Origin: an uncultured Lachnospiraceae bacterium
Lineage (GTDB): Bacteria > Bacillota > Clostridia > Lachnospirales > Lachnospiraceae
Length of the DNA stretch: 64,000 nt
NCBI GenBank assembly: GCA_947652925.1
Contig: CANTEW010000007.1
Coordinates: forward strand, 1 to 64,000
Direction of reading: 5' to 3'
In this document: piece by piece, positions 9,410 to 18,868 of the stretch
Numbering within the stretch: position 1 is the stretch's first letter
How the letters are laid out: each line of letters begins with the position of its first letter
The notes under the pieces: model-generated
Seen by the model: the letters and a program-made list of their open reading frames with translations, nothing else
Told to the model about the DNA's origin: nothing
Databases searched by the model: none
Program-made: the position numbers and the translations under genes

Positions 9410-10459
9410 TCAGGGGAATACAGGCACAAGCTTGAGGCCTTCTGTCTCCTCCAGTCCGAAGAGCAGGTTCATATTCTGGACGGCCTGTCCGGCTGCGCCT
9501 TTTACCACGTTGTCCATAGCGCCCATCATGACCACGCGGTGGGTCCTGGGGTCTATGGTAAAGTTCACATCTACATAATTGCTGCCCTTGACCCATCGTG
9601 TCTGGGGGCAGATACCTTTATCCAGCACACGGACGAAAGTCTCATCCTGATAATAGCGGTGGTAGATCTGACGGATCTCCCCTTCTGTTATATCCTCCCG
9701 GCCTTTTTTCAGAGATGCGTATGCCGTGACCAGGATCCCCCGGTTCATGGGTACCAGATGGGGGGTGAAGTTGATCAGGATCTCTTCCCCGGCGGCAAGG
9801 CTCAGCTGGTCCTCGATCTCCGGCGTGTGGCGGTGAGTGGTCACACCGTATGCTTTGATGCTGTCGTGGACTTCACAGAAGAGGTTATCGGTCTTCGCCC
9901 CGCGGCCTGCGCCGGAAACGCCGGATTTTGCATCGATGATGACGGTGGAGGCATCTAGGATCCCTTCTTTTAATAAGGGATAGATGCTCAGGATAGAGCA
10001 GGTGGGGTAACAGCCAGGGTTGGCGATCAGTCTCGCACTGCGGATCTTCTCCCTGTTGATCTCACAAAGCCCGTATACGGCCTCTTCGATAAATTGGGGA
10101 GAGGGGTGTTGGATATTGTACCAGGCTTCGTATTTTTTTACATCTTTGATGCGGAAATCGGCGCTCAAGTCGATGACTTTTGCCCGGGATAAGATCTCTT
10201 CGCTGAGCAGAGAAGCGCACAGCCCCTGGGGGGTGGCGGTGAATATGACATCTGCCTGTCTGGACATTTTCTCCATATTGTCGTCCAGGCAGGGGCCTTC
10301 TATGATCTGGAACATATTCTGATAGATCTGTGCGTATCCCTGTCCCACGTAGCTTCTGGAACCGTACCAGATGATCTCTGCCTCTTTGTGGGCAGTCAAC
10401 AGTCTGACCAATTCCGCACCCGCGTAACCGGTGGCGCCGATGATCCCTACTTTTATCAT
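9410..10459 (-). CDS. argC: N-acetyl-gamma-glutamyl-phosphate reductase
   Basis: 349 residues; NADPH-dependent reduction of N-acetylglutamyl phosphate to the semialdehyde. The Rossmann motif GIIGATGYAGAELVRLL is at the N-terminus, and the catalytic Cys lies in LIANPGCYPTCSIL. It is the first gene of argCJBD. A leader of about 140 bases separates the ATG from the promoter at 10608-10636, which overlaps a probable arginine-repressor box. Confidence 0.96.
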   Translation of the reverse strand: MIKVGIIGATGYAGAELVRLLTAHKEAEIIWYGSRSYVGQGYAQIYQNMFQIIEGPCLDDNMEKMSRQADVIFTATPQGLCASLLSEEILSRAKVIDLSADFRIKDVKKYEAWYNIQHPSPQFIEEAVYGLCEINREKIRSARLIANPGCYPTCSILSIYPLLKEGILDASTVIIDAKSGVSGAGRGAKTDNLFCEVHDSIKAYGVTTHRHTPEIEDQLSLAAGEEILINFTPHLVPMNRGILVTAYASLKKGREDITEGEIRQIYHRYYQDETFVRVLDKGICPQTRWVKGSNYVDVNFTIDPRTHRVVMMGAMDNVVKGAAGQAVQNMNLLFGLEETEGLKLVPVFP

Positions 10460-10607
10460 GATCTATACCAAACCTTTCTTAAAAAAATCAAATATAAACA
10501 GATACGTCTGCTGTCCAGAGTTTTCGCAGTAAACGACTCTGAACATCATATAATATTTTTGGCGATCCGTAAAGATGGAAAAGGAGTTCCTTTAATAGGA
10601 TCGCATA

Positions 10608-10668
10608 ATTATACACCATATAAAATGATCATGCAATAAATATTCATAAAAAATGAATATTTCTATAG
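10608..10668 (-). promoter_or_regulatory. arg operon promoter overlapped by probable ArgR boxes; covers the 351-base gap 10460-10810
   Basis: On the minus strand a promoter reads TTGCAT (10631-10636), 17-base spacer, TATAAT (10608-10613). The -35 hexamer lies within ATGAATATTTATTGCAT (10631-10647), which resembles the ArgR/AhrC operator (TGAAT-WWWW-ATTCA type). The neighbouring 10639-10661 forms a perfect dyad, AATATTCAT and ATGAATATT around five A. This layout fits arginine-dependent repression. The leader also contains a CAGAGT/ACTCTG stem (about 10515-10542). No further gene was seen in this gap and no clear thiC terminator. Confidence 0.7.
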
Positions 10669-10810
10669 AGAGATCATTATGGCCAGAGCGTATTTTAAAA
10701 TCCTCTAAATTCTGTAAATGATCAGGATCTTACATATTCTTGATATGATCCGCGGCTGCTCAGATCTTTTTTTATACGCCCCGGCCTCTGTCTGTCGTGG
10801 GCCTTGTCCG

Positions 10811-12118
10811 TCATAAGATATCGATGTACTCTCCGGCCAGAGCTTTGTTCATGCTACGCACTGCGCAGAATTTGCCGCACATGCTGCAGGTATCGCTATG
10901 GTCGTCTTCGGGGAGACGGTCATTGCGGATCGCCTTTGCCGTTTCCGGATCCAGGGCGCAGGCGAACTGTGCGTCCCAGTCCAGGGCTTTGCGGGCGGCG
11001 GCCATGCGGTCGTCCATGTCCCGTGCGCCGGGGATCCCTTTGGCGATGTCGGCGGCGTGGGCAGCAATCTTGGAAGCGATGATGCCCTGTTTTACATCTT
11101 CCACGTTGGGCAGCGCCAGGTGTTCGGCGGGCGTCACATAGCAGAGGAATGCAGCGCCGTTCATGGCTGCCACTGCGCCGCCGATGGCAGCCGTGATGTG
11201 GTCATAGCCGGGGGCGATGTCTGTGACGAGCGGGCCGAGTACATAGAAGGGCGCGCCCATACAGAGGCTTTTTTGTATCTCCATATTTGCCGCGACCTGA
11301 TCCAGAGGCACATGGCCGGGGCCTTCTACCATGACCTGGACATTGTGGTCCCAGGCGCGCTTTGTCAATTCGCCCAGGCGCACCAGTTCCTCGATCTGGC
11401 ATACGTCTGAGGCGTCGGCCAGGCATCCCGGACGGCAGGCATCTCCCAGGGAGATGGTCACATCGTATCTTTCGCAGATATCCAGGATCTCATCGTAGTG
11501 TTCGTAGAAGGGATTCTCCTCCCCGGTCATGCTCATCCAGGCAAAGACCAGACTGCCGCCCCGGCTCACGATGTCCATTTTCCGTTTGTGCCGCCGGATC
11601 TGATCGATGGTCTTTCTCGTGATGCCGCAATGCAGGGTCACAAAATCAACCCCGTCTTCGGCGTGGAGCCGTACCACATCCACGAAATCCTTGGCAGTCA
11701 GTTCTCCCAGATCCCTCTGGTAGTGGATAACGCTGTCATATACGGGGACGGTCCCGATCATGACGGGGCATTCCCGGGTGAGTTTTTGTCTGAAAGGCTG
11801 GGTGTCGCCGTGGCTGGACAGATCCATGACCGCCTCGGCGCCTAAGTTGACGGCGCTCATCACTTTCTGCATCTCCATATCGTAGTCTTTGCAGTCTCTG
11901 GAGACACCCAGGTTTACGTTGATCTTCGTGCGCAGCATACTCCCCACACCTTCCGGGTCTAGACAGGTGTGTCGTTTGTTGGCGCAGATGGCGACCTTGC
12001 CCTGGGCGACCAGCTCCATGAGCCTGTCGGCGGGCATGTGTTCTTTTTCTGCGACTGTTTTCATATGAGGTGTCAAGATCCCTTTCCTCGCTGCGTCCAT
12101 TTGTGTTGTGTAGTCCAT
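10811..12118 (-). CDS. thiC: Phosphomethylpyrimidine synthase ThiC
   Basis: 435-residue radical-SAM enzyme that converts aminoimidazole ribotide to HMP-phosphate, the thiamine pyrimidine. The Fe-S cluster Cys residues lie at the C-terminus in the [11 protein letters not shown] region, as in all ThiC. Other conserved blocks include [20 protein letters not shown] and [11 protein letters not shown]. The frame stays open for about 160 codons upstream, but the ATG at 12118 has AGGAGG just upstream and begins where ThiC homology begins. No TPP riboswitch was found in the short leader, which is unusual for thiC. It stands alone, without other thi genes nearby. Confidence 0.95.
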   Translation of the reverse strand: MDYTTQMDAARKGILTPHMKTVAEKEHMPADRLMELVAQGKVAICANKRHTCLDPEGVGSMLRTKINVNLGVSRDCKDYDMEMQKVMSAVNLGAEAVMDLSSHGDTQPFRQKLTRECPVMIGTVPVYDSVIHYQRDLGELTAKDFVDVVRLHAEDGVDFVTLHCGITRKTIDQIRRHKRKMDIVSRGGSLVFAWMSMTGEENPFYEHYDEILDICERYDVTISLGDACRPGCLADASDVCQIEELVRLGELTKRAWDHNVQVMVEGPGHVPLDQVAANMEIQKSLCMGAPFYVLGPLVTDIAPGYDHITAAIGGAVAAMNGAAFLCYVTPAEHLALPNVEDVKQGIIASKIAAHAADIAKGIPGARDMDDRMAAARKALDWDAQFACALDPETAKAIRNDRLPEDDHSDTCSMCGKFCAVRSMNKALAGEYIDIL

Positions 12119-12148
12119 TTTTCCTCCTGATCCATTTGTTTTTTGAAT

Positions 12149-12177
12149 ATTATACATTCCGGAGCCTGATTTTACAA
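12149..12177 (-). promoter_or_regulatory. Sigma-A promoter of thiC
   Basis: Minus strand TTGTAA, 17-base spacer, TATAAT, about 30 bases before the thiC start. That spacing leaves no room for a TPP aptamer between this promoter and the gene. Confidence 0.7.
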
Positions 12178-12295
12178 TTTCATTTATAGAAAATTCCCAT
12201 ATCATTCTGGACGTGGATAGTGTAAAATGATGATTGATATTGGTGATAGTTATGTAAGGAGACGTGCCAGTTTTATGGTCAAAGGAGGGGATCAT

Positions 12296-12829
12296 TTGGA
12301 AAAGGGAGCAAGATGGAAAGAGATCATGTCCTATATCAAACTCATTGCCATCGCCACCTGCTGTGCCGTATTTCTGAATAAAGTAGTGATGGTCAATGCG
12401 CAGATCCCGTCGGAGTCCATGGAGAAGACGATCATGGTGGGCGACAGGATCTTCGGCAATCGTCTGGCCTATATAAATGAAGATCCTGAACGGTTTGACA
12501 TTGTGATCTTCCGTCCTCCGGATGATGAGTCTAAATTGTATATCAAGAGGGTGATCGGACTGCCAGGAGAGAAAGTGCAGGTGACCGACGGCCAAGTATA
12601 TATTGACGACACAAAAGAACCTCTGGACGACAGTTTTGTGCCCGAGATGCCGGAGGGCGACGCGGGGCCGTACGTCATACCGCAGGACTGTTATTTTATG
12701 ATGGGTGATAACAGGAATTATTCAGAAGATTCCAGGTTTTGGGACCAGCCCTTTGTGAGCAGGGACCAGATAGAAGCAAAAGCGGGGTTCAGGTATTTTC
12801 CTTTTGATAAAATGGGGATAGTGGAGTGA
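12296..12829 (+). CDS. lepB: Signal peptidase I
   Basis: 177-residue membrane serine protease that removes signal peptides from Sec/Tat substrates. One N-terminal membrane anchor (about [20 protein letters not shown]) is followed by the catalytic Ser block [10 protein letters not shown], and the catalytic Lys lies in [11 protein letters not shown]. Box [14 protein letters not shown], is intact. The frame is open from an ATG at 12227, but AAGGAGG lies seven bases before a TTG at 12296; that start gives the usual length and is preferred. An ATG at 12275 is the alternative. Gram-positive bacteria usually have several paralogues. Confidence 0.9.
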   Translation: MEKGARWKEIMSYIKLIAIATCCAVFLNKVVMVNAQIPSESMEKTIMVGDRIFGNRLAYINEDPERFDIVIFRPPDDESKLYIKRVIGLPGEKVQVTDGQVYIDDTKEPLDDSFVPEMPEGDAGPYVIPQDCYFMMGDNRNYSEDSRFWDQPFVSRDQIEAKAGFRYFPFDKMGIVE

Positions 12830-12834
12830 CAGGT

Positions 12835-12878
12835 TGACTTCTATAACAAAATATCCGATGCGATCGATACAGAAGTCA
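12835..12878. terminator. Inverted repeat between converging lepB and HEPN genes
   Basis: TGACTTCT and AGAAGTCA are perfect complements separated by about 28 bases; the second arm covers the HEPN stop codon. There is no T-run on either side, so a terminator role is only suggested by its position between convergent genes. Confidence 0.35.
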
Positions 12879-13274
12879 GCTGGTTGCTACACTAGGATAC
12901 CTCCTGATCCCTTCCTGCATATGCTGAAAAGCCGGGATGTATTCTTTTAATATCACCTGCACAAGCCTTTTCGCTGCTTCTCCGCCATATATATGGGTCA
13001 TGTCATTTCTGGCTCTCAACATAGAGAGCCAGACTTTTTCATCGATAAAATCAAAGACCGTATAAGCCGCTTTGATCACGGCTCTTGGAGAACCAGTAGA
13101 CGCGACCGCCTTTCCTTCATAACGCAGCAATTCTTTTAATACTTTCCACCCCAATTCAAATTGAAGGGAAAATTTATCAATGATCCCACTGATGATAAAT
13201 CCATTATCCAGATCTTCTTTATCCGCCTGCAGCAGGACCTCCAGATTTGATGAAAAATTGTCAAACTTTTTCAT
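12876..13274 (-). CDS. HEPN-domain nucleotidyltransferase substrate-binding protein (HI0074 type)
   Basis: A 132-residue all-alpha protein of the family partnered with minimal nucleotidyltransferases. The motif ARNDMTHIY (residues about 92-100) contains the R-x4-H pattern of HEPN ribonucleases. In characterised HEPN/MNT pairs the HEPN protein is an RNase toxin that the MNT partner silences by adenylylation; that is family knowledge, not shown here. The start lies within the end of the MNT gene (14-base overlap). The partner encoded upstream looks internally shortened, which may leave this protein uncontrolled or indicate that the pair is decaying. Confidence 0.85.
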   Translation of the reverse strand: MKKFDNFSSNLEVLLQADKEDLDNGFIISGIIDKFSLQFELGWKVLKELLRYEGKAVASTGSPRAVIKAAYTVFDFIDEKVWLSMLRARNDMTHIYGGEAAKRLVQVILKEYIPAFQHMQEGIRRYPSVATS

Positions 13275-13509
13275 AAAGCACGATCCCTTCCTTTTTTATG
13301 GTCTCAGCAAATTCTTTTGCGACCGGCTCACCCAGATCGATGTCGCGGGCACGCCAGAAATCCCCCCGTGCCCGCGAGCCGAACAACAAAACATTCTCCA
13401 CACCGTACTGTTCTGCCAATTGGCAGATCTCATCCAATACGACCTCACGGATACCCAGATCCTCCGCTTTTTTTCCTGCTCCGTACGTCTTTCCCATCTT
13501 ATCACCCAT
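13261..13509 (-). CDS. MNT-type nucleotidyltransferase, internally shortened
   Basis: Only 82 residues, against about 100-115 for the family. The catalytic signature GSRARGDFWRARDIDL is present (about residues 44-59). It is followed directly by GEPVAKEFAETIKKEGIVLY, which normally comes after the second strand motif (a D-V-V-D-L-like segment carrying the third catalytic Asp). This is what an in-frame deletion between two similar Asp-x-Asp-Leu segments would leave. The ATG overlaps the flippase stop codon (ATGGGTGA), so it is translated as part of the upstream operon. Probably inactive or altered antitoxin; activity cannot be judged from sequence alone. Confidence 0.75.
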   Translation of the reverse strand: MGDKMGKTYGAGKKAEDLGIREVVLDEICQLAEQYGVENVLLFGSRARGDFWRARDIDLGEPVAKEFAETIKKEGIVLYEKV

Positions 13510-15127
13510 AGATCCTCAAAAGTCCCGCGACACGCACCAACAGCCCGCCAAAAGGAAACGCCCGCAGCTGTTCTTCCGGCACTCTCGCGATCACGATGTA
13601 CAGCACGATATACACTGCCGCCGCGATCGGGACGGACACCAGAAGCCCCAATAAATTAGAAGGGATCAGCATATAGACGCCTGTGAACAAGAGCCAGGCG
13701 GCCAGCGCCATAGGCGCCGACGCTAAGAACGGGATCAGATACGCATCCTTCCATTTATTTTTGTAACCCAGATATTTCTTCATAGATATATCATTCAAAA
13801 CACAGATGATCACCGAGTAGATGATGATCGCGATGACCACCGCCAAGATCCCAAGCCCTGTGGTAAAGAGCATCAACACCAGGGACGACACATCCACCAC
13901 CAGGGCGATGGCTGCGTTGCGCATAGGCAGGTTCGGCATCCCGATCCCCTGGAGGACGCCGTTGGAGATATTGGACAATCCGTTCAAGATAACGGTCACT
14001 GCCCCCACGCTCAGGAGCAGTCCGGCTGTACCGATCGTATCCGGGAACAATATCCGCACCACCGGCTGGGACAGCACTGCCAATCCCACGGCAGACGGGA
14101 TAGAGATGAACATAGACAGCTGCACCGCCTGATCCACCTTCCGATTGGCCAGATCCAGATTTTCCCTGGCATATGCGGCAGACACCTCCGGGATCATGGA
14201 TGTGGGCGCAGCGCTGGATAAAGTCAGCGGGATGTTGATGATGGAAAGAAAATAGATGGAATACTCCGTATACAGCATACGGATCCCTTCATCCTCAAAC
14301 CCCTGATGGCCCAGGATCTCTGAGAAAAGATAACCGTCGATATACCCGTTCACATTATAGATAAAAGCGCTCAGGATGATCGGCGTCACCATCCGCAAGA
14401 TCACACCGATGACTTCCTGATAACTCTCTTCACACCCTGTCTGGTCAGAAGCGATCTTCCTGCGGATGATCTTCCGGTTGAGCTGATAGACCACCAGGAC
14501 AAACAGAAGAGCGGCGACCACACCTGCGCCAGTCCCGATGGTGCCCCCGGCAGCCCCCCACCGATCCATACTGTCTTTGTCTGCACCCGCCACAAACTCA
14601 ATGAAGATCCAGGCCGCCAGGATACTGAAGATCGCATTGGCAAACTGTTCCAGGATCTGTGAGATCGAAGTGGGGACCATATTGCGGTACGCCTGGAAAT
14701 ATCCCCGGTACACGCCCAGTATGCCGGATAGAAAGATCGTCGGTGACAGGACCCGCAGCGCCAGCGTAGCCCCCTGCTGGTTACTGGGTATCAGGATACC
14801 CGCACCCGCCAGGCAGAAAAGAGCGACCACACCGCCCACCACCGTCGCATAGAGCAGCGATCCCTTAAAATATCTCTGCGCATTGCGATATTCCCCTTTC
14901 GCCAGCTTCTCGGCAATGATCTTAGAGACTGCCTGGGGGATACTATAGGAAGCGATCATCAAAAGGATCAGGTACGCCTGCTGCGCCAGACCATAATAGG
15001 CCATGCCGTCCGCCCCCACGATATGGGTCAGCGGACTTTTATACAGAAGACCCACCACTTTTGAGATCAATGCAGCCGCCATCAAAAACGAGGCGTTTTT
15101 CACCAGCACATTACGTTTGGAACTCAT
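13502..15127 (-). CDS. SpoVB/MurJ-like polysaccharide or lipid-linked precursor flippase
   Basis: 541 residues, about 14 hydrophobic segments, MATE/MOP exporter superfamily, polysaccharide-biosynthesis (SpoVB-like) branch. The N-terminus (KNASFLMAAALISKVVGLLYKSPL) and the block with FANAIFSILAAWIF are typical. It moves a lipid-linked cell-wall, spore-cortex or capsule precursor across the membrane; the exact substrate is not determinable. A GTG precedes the ATG at 15127; the ATG is preferred because GAGGATAA lies at suitable spacing. It follows ung by 20 bases and overlaps the MNT gene. Confidence 0.88.
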   Translation of the reverse strand: MSSKRNVLVKNASFLMAAALISKVVGLLYKSPLTHIVGADGMAYYGLAQQAYLILLMIASYSIPQAVSKIIAEKLAKGEYRNAQRYFKGSLLYATVVGGVVALFCLAGAGILIPSNQQGATLALRVLSPTIFLSGILGVYRGYFQAYRNMVPTSISQILEQFANAIFSILAAWIFIEFVAGADKDSMDRWGAAGGTIGTGAGVVAALLFVLVVYQLNRKIIRRKIASDQTGCEESYQEVIGVILRMVTPIILSAFIYNVNGYIDGYLFSEILGHQGFEDEGIRMLYTEYSIYFLSIINIPLTLSSAAPTSMIPEVSAAYARENLDLANRKVDQAVQLSMFISIPSAVGLAVLSQPVVRILFPDTIGTAGLLLSVGAVTVILNGLSNISNGVLQGIGMPNLPMRNAAIALVVDVSSLVLMLFTTGLGILAVVIAIIIYSVIICVLNDISMKKYLGYKNKWKDAYLIPFLASAPMALAAWLLFTGVYMLIPSNLLGLLVSVPIAAAVYIVLYIVIARVPEEQLRAFPFGGLLVRVAGLLRIYG

Positions 15128-15147
15128 CACTTATCCTCGATCCTTTT

Positions 15148-15822
15148 TCATACATTCTCGATCTGCCAGTCAATGGGTGTAAGACCCCTGCTCTCCAAAA
15201 AAGCGTTGGTCTGGCTGAACGGCCTGCTCCCAAAAAAACCTCTCCTGGCAGACAGAGGGCTTGGATGCGGGGCTTCCAGTATCAGATGTGCAGGATTATG
15301 GAGCATCCGTTTTTTCATCTGCGCTGGACGCCCCCACAAGATGAACACGATCGGCTGATCCTGCAGATCCAGCACCCGGATCGCCGCGTCCGTGAACTCC
15401 TCCCAGCCCAGATCCCTATGTGAATTTGCCTGATGCGCACGCACGGTCAGGACCGTATTCAGCATGAGTACCCCTTGTCTGGCCCATTTCTCCAGATATC
15501 CGTTGTTGGGTATGTAGCAGCCCAGATCGTCATGGAGTTCCTGATAGATATTCACCAGGGACGGCGGGATGTCAACCCCTTTCTTTACGGAAAAACACAG
15601 GCCGTGGGCCTGCCCCTGGTTGTGGTATGGATCCTGTCCCAGTATGACTACTTTCACCTCATTTAACGGGGTAAAATGGAACGCATTGAAAATATCGTCT
15701 GCCGGAGGAAAGATGAGCTTCGTCTTATACTCCTCGTTGATCGTCTGGAACAGACTGCGGTAATATGGTTTCCTGAATTCCCCCTGGAGGGCATCCAGCC
15801 ATTCGCCTGTTAATGGTGGCAT
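15148..15822 (-). CDS. ung: Uracil-DNA glycosylase, family 1
   Basis: 224 residues; removes uracil from DNA. All catalytic blocks are intact: GQDPYHNQGQAHGLCFS (water-activating Asp), LLNTVLTVR-type segment (MLNTVLTVRAHQANSH), and the minor-groove loop HPSPLSARRGFFG. Length is normal. It lies 35 bases after hisF and probably shares its transcript. Confidence 0.97.
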   Translation of the reverse strand: MPPLTGEWLDALQGEFRKPYYRSLFQTINEEYKTKLIFPPADDIFNAFHFTPLNEVKVVILGQDPYHNQGQAHGLCFSVKKGVDIPPSLVNIYQELHDDLGCYIPNNGYLEKWARQGVLMLNTVLTVRAHQANSHRDLGWEEFTDAAIRVLDLQDQPIVFILWGRPAQMKKRMLHNPAHLILEAPHPSPLSARRGFFGSRPFSQTNAFLESRGLTPIDWQIENV

Positions 15823-15857
15823 GATGGTCTCTCCCTTCTTTTGTGACTTCCGTATGG

Positions 15858-16619
15858 TCAGATCCTCACGGAAATATTTCTCTTCGATAGATAACTCTTT
15901 ACTTCTGATATCTCCAGTTCTTTATAATGGAACAAGGATGCTGCCAGGACCGCATCCGCGCCGCCTTCTGTCAGAGCCTCATAAAAATGCTCCAGCGTCC
16001 CGGCTCCCCCGGAAGCGATCACCGGGATGGATACCGCCCCGGATACCGCCCGGGTCAGAGACAGATCATACCCTGCTCTCGTCCCATCGCAGTCCATACT
16101 TGTCAGCAGGATCTCTCCCGCTCCCAGACTTTCTGCTTTCCTGGTCCATTCAATGGCGTCCAGTCCCACGTCTATGCGGCCGCCATGTTTGTAGATGTTC
16201 CAGCCGCTCCCGTCCTCTCTGCGCTTAGCGTCAACAGCCACCACCACGCACTGACTGCCGAACTTCATCGCCGCGTCATGGATCAGAGCCGGGTCATCGA
16301 TGGCCGCTGAATTGATGGAGATCTTATCCGCCCCCTCCCGCAGCAGCAGCCGGAAATCCTCCACGGTACGGATGCCGCCGCCCACCGTGAACGGGATAAA
16401 TACCTGCTCCGCCACTTTGCGCACCATATCCACCACCGTCTCCCTCTGATCGGAAGAAGCCGTGATGTCCAGGAACACCAGCTCGTCCGCACCGGCCTGT
16501 CCATATGCCCGTCCTACTCCCACAGGATCTCCCGCATCCTGAAGATCCACAAAATTGATACCTTTTACCACCCTGCCCCTATCCACATCCAGACAGGGGA
16601 TGATCCGTTTCGTAAACAT
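15858..16619 (-). CDS. hisF: Imidazole glycerol phosphate synthase, cyclase subunit
   Basis: 253-residue (beta/alpha)8 barrel; takes ammonia from HisH to form IGP and [20 protein letters not shown] at the start holds the catalytic Asp, and the second catalytic Asp is in [16 protein letters not shown]. The ATG shares one base with the hisH stop (TGATG) and has GGAGGGG upstream; a GTG six bases earlier is unlikely. HisH and HisF form a heterodimer, in keeping with coupled translation. Confidence 0.96.
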   Translation of the reverse strand: MFTKRIIPCLDVDRGRVVKGINFVDLQDAGDPVGVGRAYGQAGADELVFLDITASSDQRETVVDMVRKVAEQVFIPFTVGGGIRTVEDFRLLLREGADKISINSAAIDDPALIHDAAMKFGSQCVVVAVDAKRREDGSGWNIYKHGGRIDVGLDAIEWTRKAESLGAGEILLTSMDCDGTRAGYDLSLTRAVSGAVSIPVIASGGAGTLEHFYEALTEGGADAVLAASLFHYKELEISEVKSYLSKRNISVRI

Positions 16620-17254
16620 CAGCACACCCCTCCCCGGCCCCTTTTCATCTGGAGCCCCGCAAAATTTTCAAGGATCTTGAGTCCCAGATCCCCGCTCTTC
16701 TCCGGATGGAACTGACAGGCAGATACATTGTCCTTCTCCACAGAAGCATGGATCTTGACACCGTGTTCCGTCGTCGCCGTCACGATCCTCTCATCCGCCG
16801 CCTGCAGATAGTAAGAATGTACAAAATACACATAGGATCCTTCGGGTATCCCTTGAAACAATGTCCCTTCCCTGGGCAGGTGCAGAGAATTCCATCCCAT
16901 ATGGGGGACTTTCAGGCCAGGGACCTTCGGGATACGCAAGATCTTCCCCGGCAAGATCCCCAATCCTCTCACACCGGGACTCTCCTCACTCTCCTGGAAC
17001 AAAAGCTGCAGTCCCAGGCAGATGCCGAGAAAAGGCGTTCCCTTTTCACAGACCTGACGGATCGTATCCACCAGGCCATACTCCTCAAGCTTCCCCATAG
17101 CGCTGCCAAAATTCCCCACCCCCGGCAGGATGACCTTATCCGCCTGGAGGATGTCCTCTGCCCGCCTGGTGACCTGCACCTCTCCACCCAGGTGGAGCAG
17201 CGCCTTCTCCACGCTCTTCATATTTCCCGCATCGTAATCAATTATTGTTATCAT
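16619..17254 (-). CDS. hisH: Imidazole glycerol phosphate synthase, glutaminase subunit
   Basis: 211-residue class I glutamine amidotransferase. The catalytic Cys is in [12 protein letters not shown], and the His-Glu pair is in [12 protein letters not shown]. It supplies ammonia to HisF. It is the first gene of the run hisH-hisF-ung-flippase-MNT-HEPN. No convincing promoter was seen between its start and the repeat and IS element beginning 40 bases upstream, so transcription may depend on read-through or on sequence inside the mobile DNA. The other his genes are not in this window. Confidence 0.95.
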   Translation of the reverse strand: MITIIDYDAGNMKSVEKALLHLGGEVQVTRRAEDILQADKVILPGVGNFGSAMGKLEEYGLVDTIRQVCEKGTPFLGICLGLQLLFQESEESPGVRGLGILPGKILRIPKVPGLKVPHMGWNSLHLPREGTLFQGIPEGSYVYFVHSYYLQAADERIVTATTEHGVKIHASVEKDNVSACQFHPEKSGDLGLKILENFAGLQMKRGRGGVC

Positions 17255-17293
17255 ATACGCAAATTTCCTTTTTATTCCCTTTCTGTGATCTTA

Positions 17294-17334
17294 GAGCGAG
17301 TTTTAGATCTTGCAGAAAACGTTCAAACACGCTC
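17294..17334. repeat. 41-bp TA-flanked inverted-repeat element, short relative of the 160-bp repeats
   Basis: GAGCGAGTTTTAGA at one end and TTCAAACACGCTC at the other are near-inverse copies and match the ends of the two 160-bp repeats at 18869 and 19622. TA flanks both sides. It looks like an internally deleted copy. It abuts the IS701 element at 17338. Confidence 0.5.
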
Positions 17335-17337
17335 TAG

Positions 17338-18865
17338 TACTACAGCGAACATTTTAAAAGTGCGGTCTTTCTATGTGACAGATATGCCTGGTGATTCCTG
17401 CGGATATGATAACGCACGATCTTCTTCGTATCCGTAACAACATAGGTTATGATCCCATGCATCAGCCGCACGACCATCGACATTGTCAATGGGATTGATT
17501 TTTTTTAACATCTCCCGTATCTGTATGGTAAAGAGATGGGCGATCATCACGAACAGCATGTGCCTGTTCCAGACTCTGTAACTGCGGCACTCATAGTGTC
17601 CCATCCCGAGGTTGCCCTTACACTCTTCAAAACATTGCTCGATCGGCCATCTTAATGTAGCCGCCCTGTCCAGCTCCCATATGGCGATGTCTGACGGGGC
17701 ATTACTGACGAGATACTTTACCTCCCCATCCGCATATCTCCTCAGATAAAGCCATATCGCCCCGCCTGGCCTGACATAGTTCCTGTTCAGGTCTTTACGG
17801 CAGGAAAAGCATCTTATCGCCTTCCGTTCTGCAATGATAGGTCCTTTCGCCCCTTCCCCCAGGATGACAGTCTCCCATGGATATGCCGGGTCACTGGCGA
17901 TATCCTGTACAGAAGACGGGCCATGTGAGAGGATCGGATGCTTTCTGGGGCGGCCCCTCCTGGCCTCTGGGAAGGTCATCTCCGGATATGTCAGGAACAC
18001 CCGTTCCTTTGAGTTGGTGACGGCAAGATACCAGGTCCCTTCCGGGAGCATGAGGGCATCCAGGAAAGTGTGGTCGTTCCCATAAGCGGCGTCGCAGCCG
18101 ACCCACTGCGCTTGGAACTGCCCACTCCCGAGCGCCTGGTTGAGCATCCTGAGCGCGATCTCGTTTTTTGTGCCAAATGCCAGATCCTCTGGCATCTGGC
18201 ATCGCTCCCGGAGATCTGCGTAAGACTCACTGGACCATTCTTGCGGGATATAGAGCTGATAGTCCACGAGACCATATCCTTTATCCCCAGCATAGGCCAG
18301 GAATACACCGCATTGGCAGTTCTCAGTCTTGCCCAGACGTCCACAATATTGGCGCTTCACGCCTACAGAATGCTTGCCTTTCTTCACGAAGCTCGTATCA
18401 TCTACTGACAACATGCCACGGGGAGAGCCTATCTGCTCGGAGAGCAGTTTCCGGTAAGTTTCCAAGATAGGCTGTTCCTTGAAAGATGAGCGGGAGAAGA
18501 ACTGCTGCAGGGGTCTGACGTACTCCTCACCTGAGAAGTATAGGGCTATCGGTTCGATAGATTTCCGTTCTAATGGGCTCAATAGTCCACGGATGACTGT
18601 CTGGAACGCTTTTTTCTGAGGGTAAGAAAAACAGGGGGAGTAATGCTGCAGGTAGCTCTCCAATCCTGTCTGGAGCTGGATATCATCTTCTTTATCGGAA
18701 CACCAGGTTTCTAATGCGATAGGATCGAACATTGTAGGGTACATCATGATCATCAACCTCTTTTTCTTTATTGTATCAGAATATTACGCTATGATCAATA
18801 AATCAACAGAAAACATCCCTACATATTCGAAGGTATAAAGTGAAACTCAAATGTTCGCTGTAGTA
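17338..18865 (-). mobile_element. Complete IS701-family insertion sequence (1528 bp)
   Basis: Perfect 17-bp terminal inverted repeats, TACTACAGCGAACATTT at 17338-17354 and its complement at 18849-18865, bound one transposase gene. A 4-bp duplication CTAG flanks both ends (17334-17337 and 18866-18869); this matches the YTAR target rule of IS701. The target lies exactly at the junction of two TA-flanked palindromic repeats, so it inserted after them. All parts look intact, so it may be active. Confidence 0.9.
17371..18753 (-). CDS. IS701-family transposase
   Basis: About 460-residue DDE transposase. DDTSFVKKGKHSVGVKRQYC near residue 125 carries the first catalytic Asp and the family signature. 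WVGCDAAYGND supplies the second Asp, and the C-terminal RWPIEQCFEECKGNLGMGHY holds the catalytic Glu. No internal stop or frameshift. The start is uncertain among TTG 18756, ATG 18753 and ATG 18747; AGAGG precedes them. It is transcribed toward hisH, whose start is 83 bases beyond the element's left end. Confidence 0.93.
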   Translation of the reverse strand: MIMMYPTMFDPIALETWCSDKEDDIQLQTGLESYLQHYSPCFSYPQKKAFQTVIRGLLSPLERKSIEPIALYFSGEEYVRPLQQFFSRSSFKEQPILETYRKLLSEQIGSPRGMLSVDDTSFVKKGKHSVGVKRQYCGRLGKTENCQCGVFLAYAGDKGYGLVDYQLYIPQEWSSESYADLRERCQMPEDLAFGTKNEIALRMLNQALGSGQFQAQWVGCDAAYGNDHTFLDALMLPEGTWYLAVTNSKERVFLTYPEMTFPEARRGRPRKHPILSHGPSSVQDIASDPAYPWETVILGEGAKGPIIAERKAIRCFSCRKDLNRNYVRPGGAIWLYLRRYADGEVKYLVSNAPSDIAIWELDRAATLRWPIEQCFEECKGNLGMGHYECRSYRVWNRHMLFVMIAHLFTIQIREMLKKINPIDNVDGRAADAWDHNLCCYGYEEDRALSYPQESPGISVT

Positions 18866-18868
18866 CTA

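Noticed and set aside
12119..12226. Possible TPP riboswitch upstream of thiC
   Set aside because: The thiC promoter lies about 30 bases before the start codon and no TPP aptamer core (CTGAGA or ACC-CUGA-like) is present.
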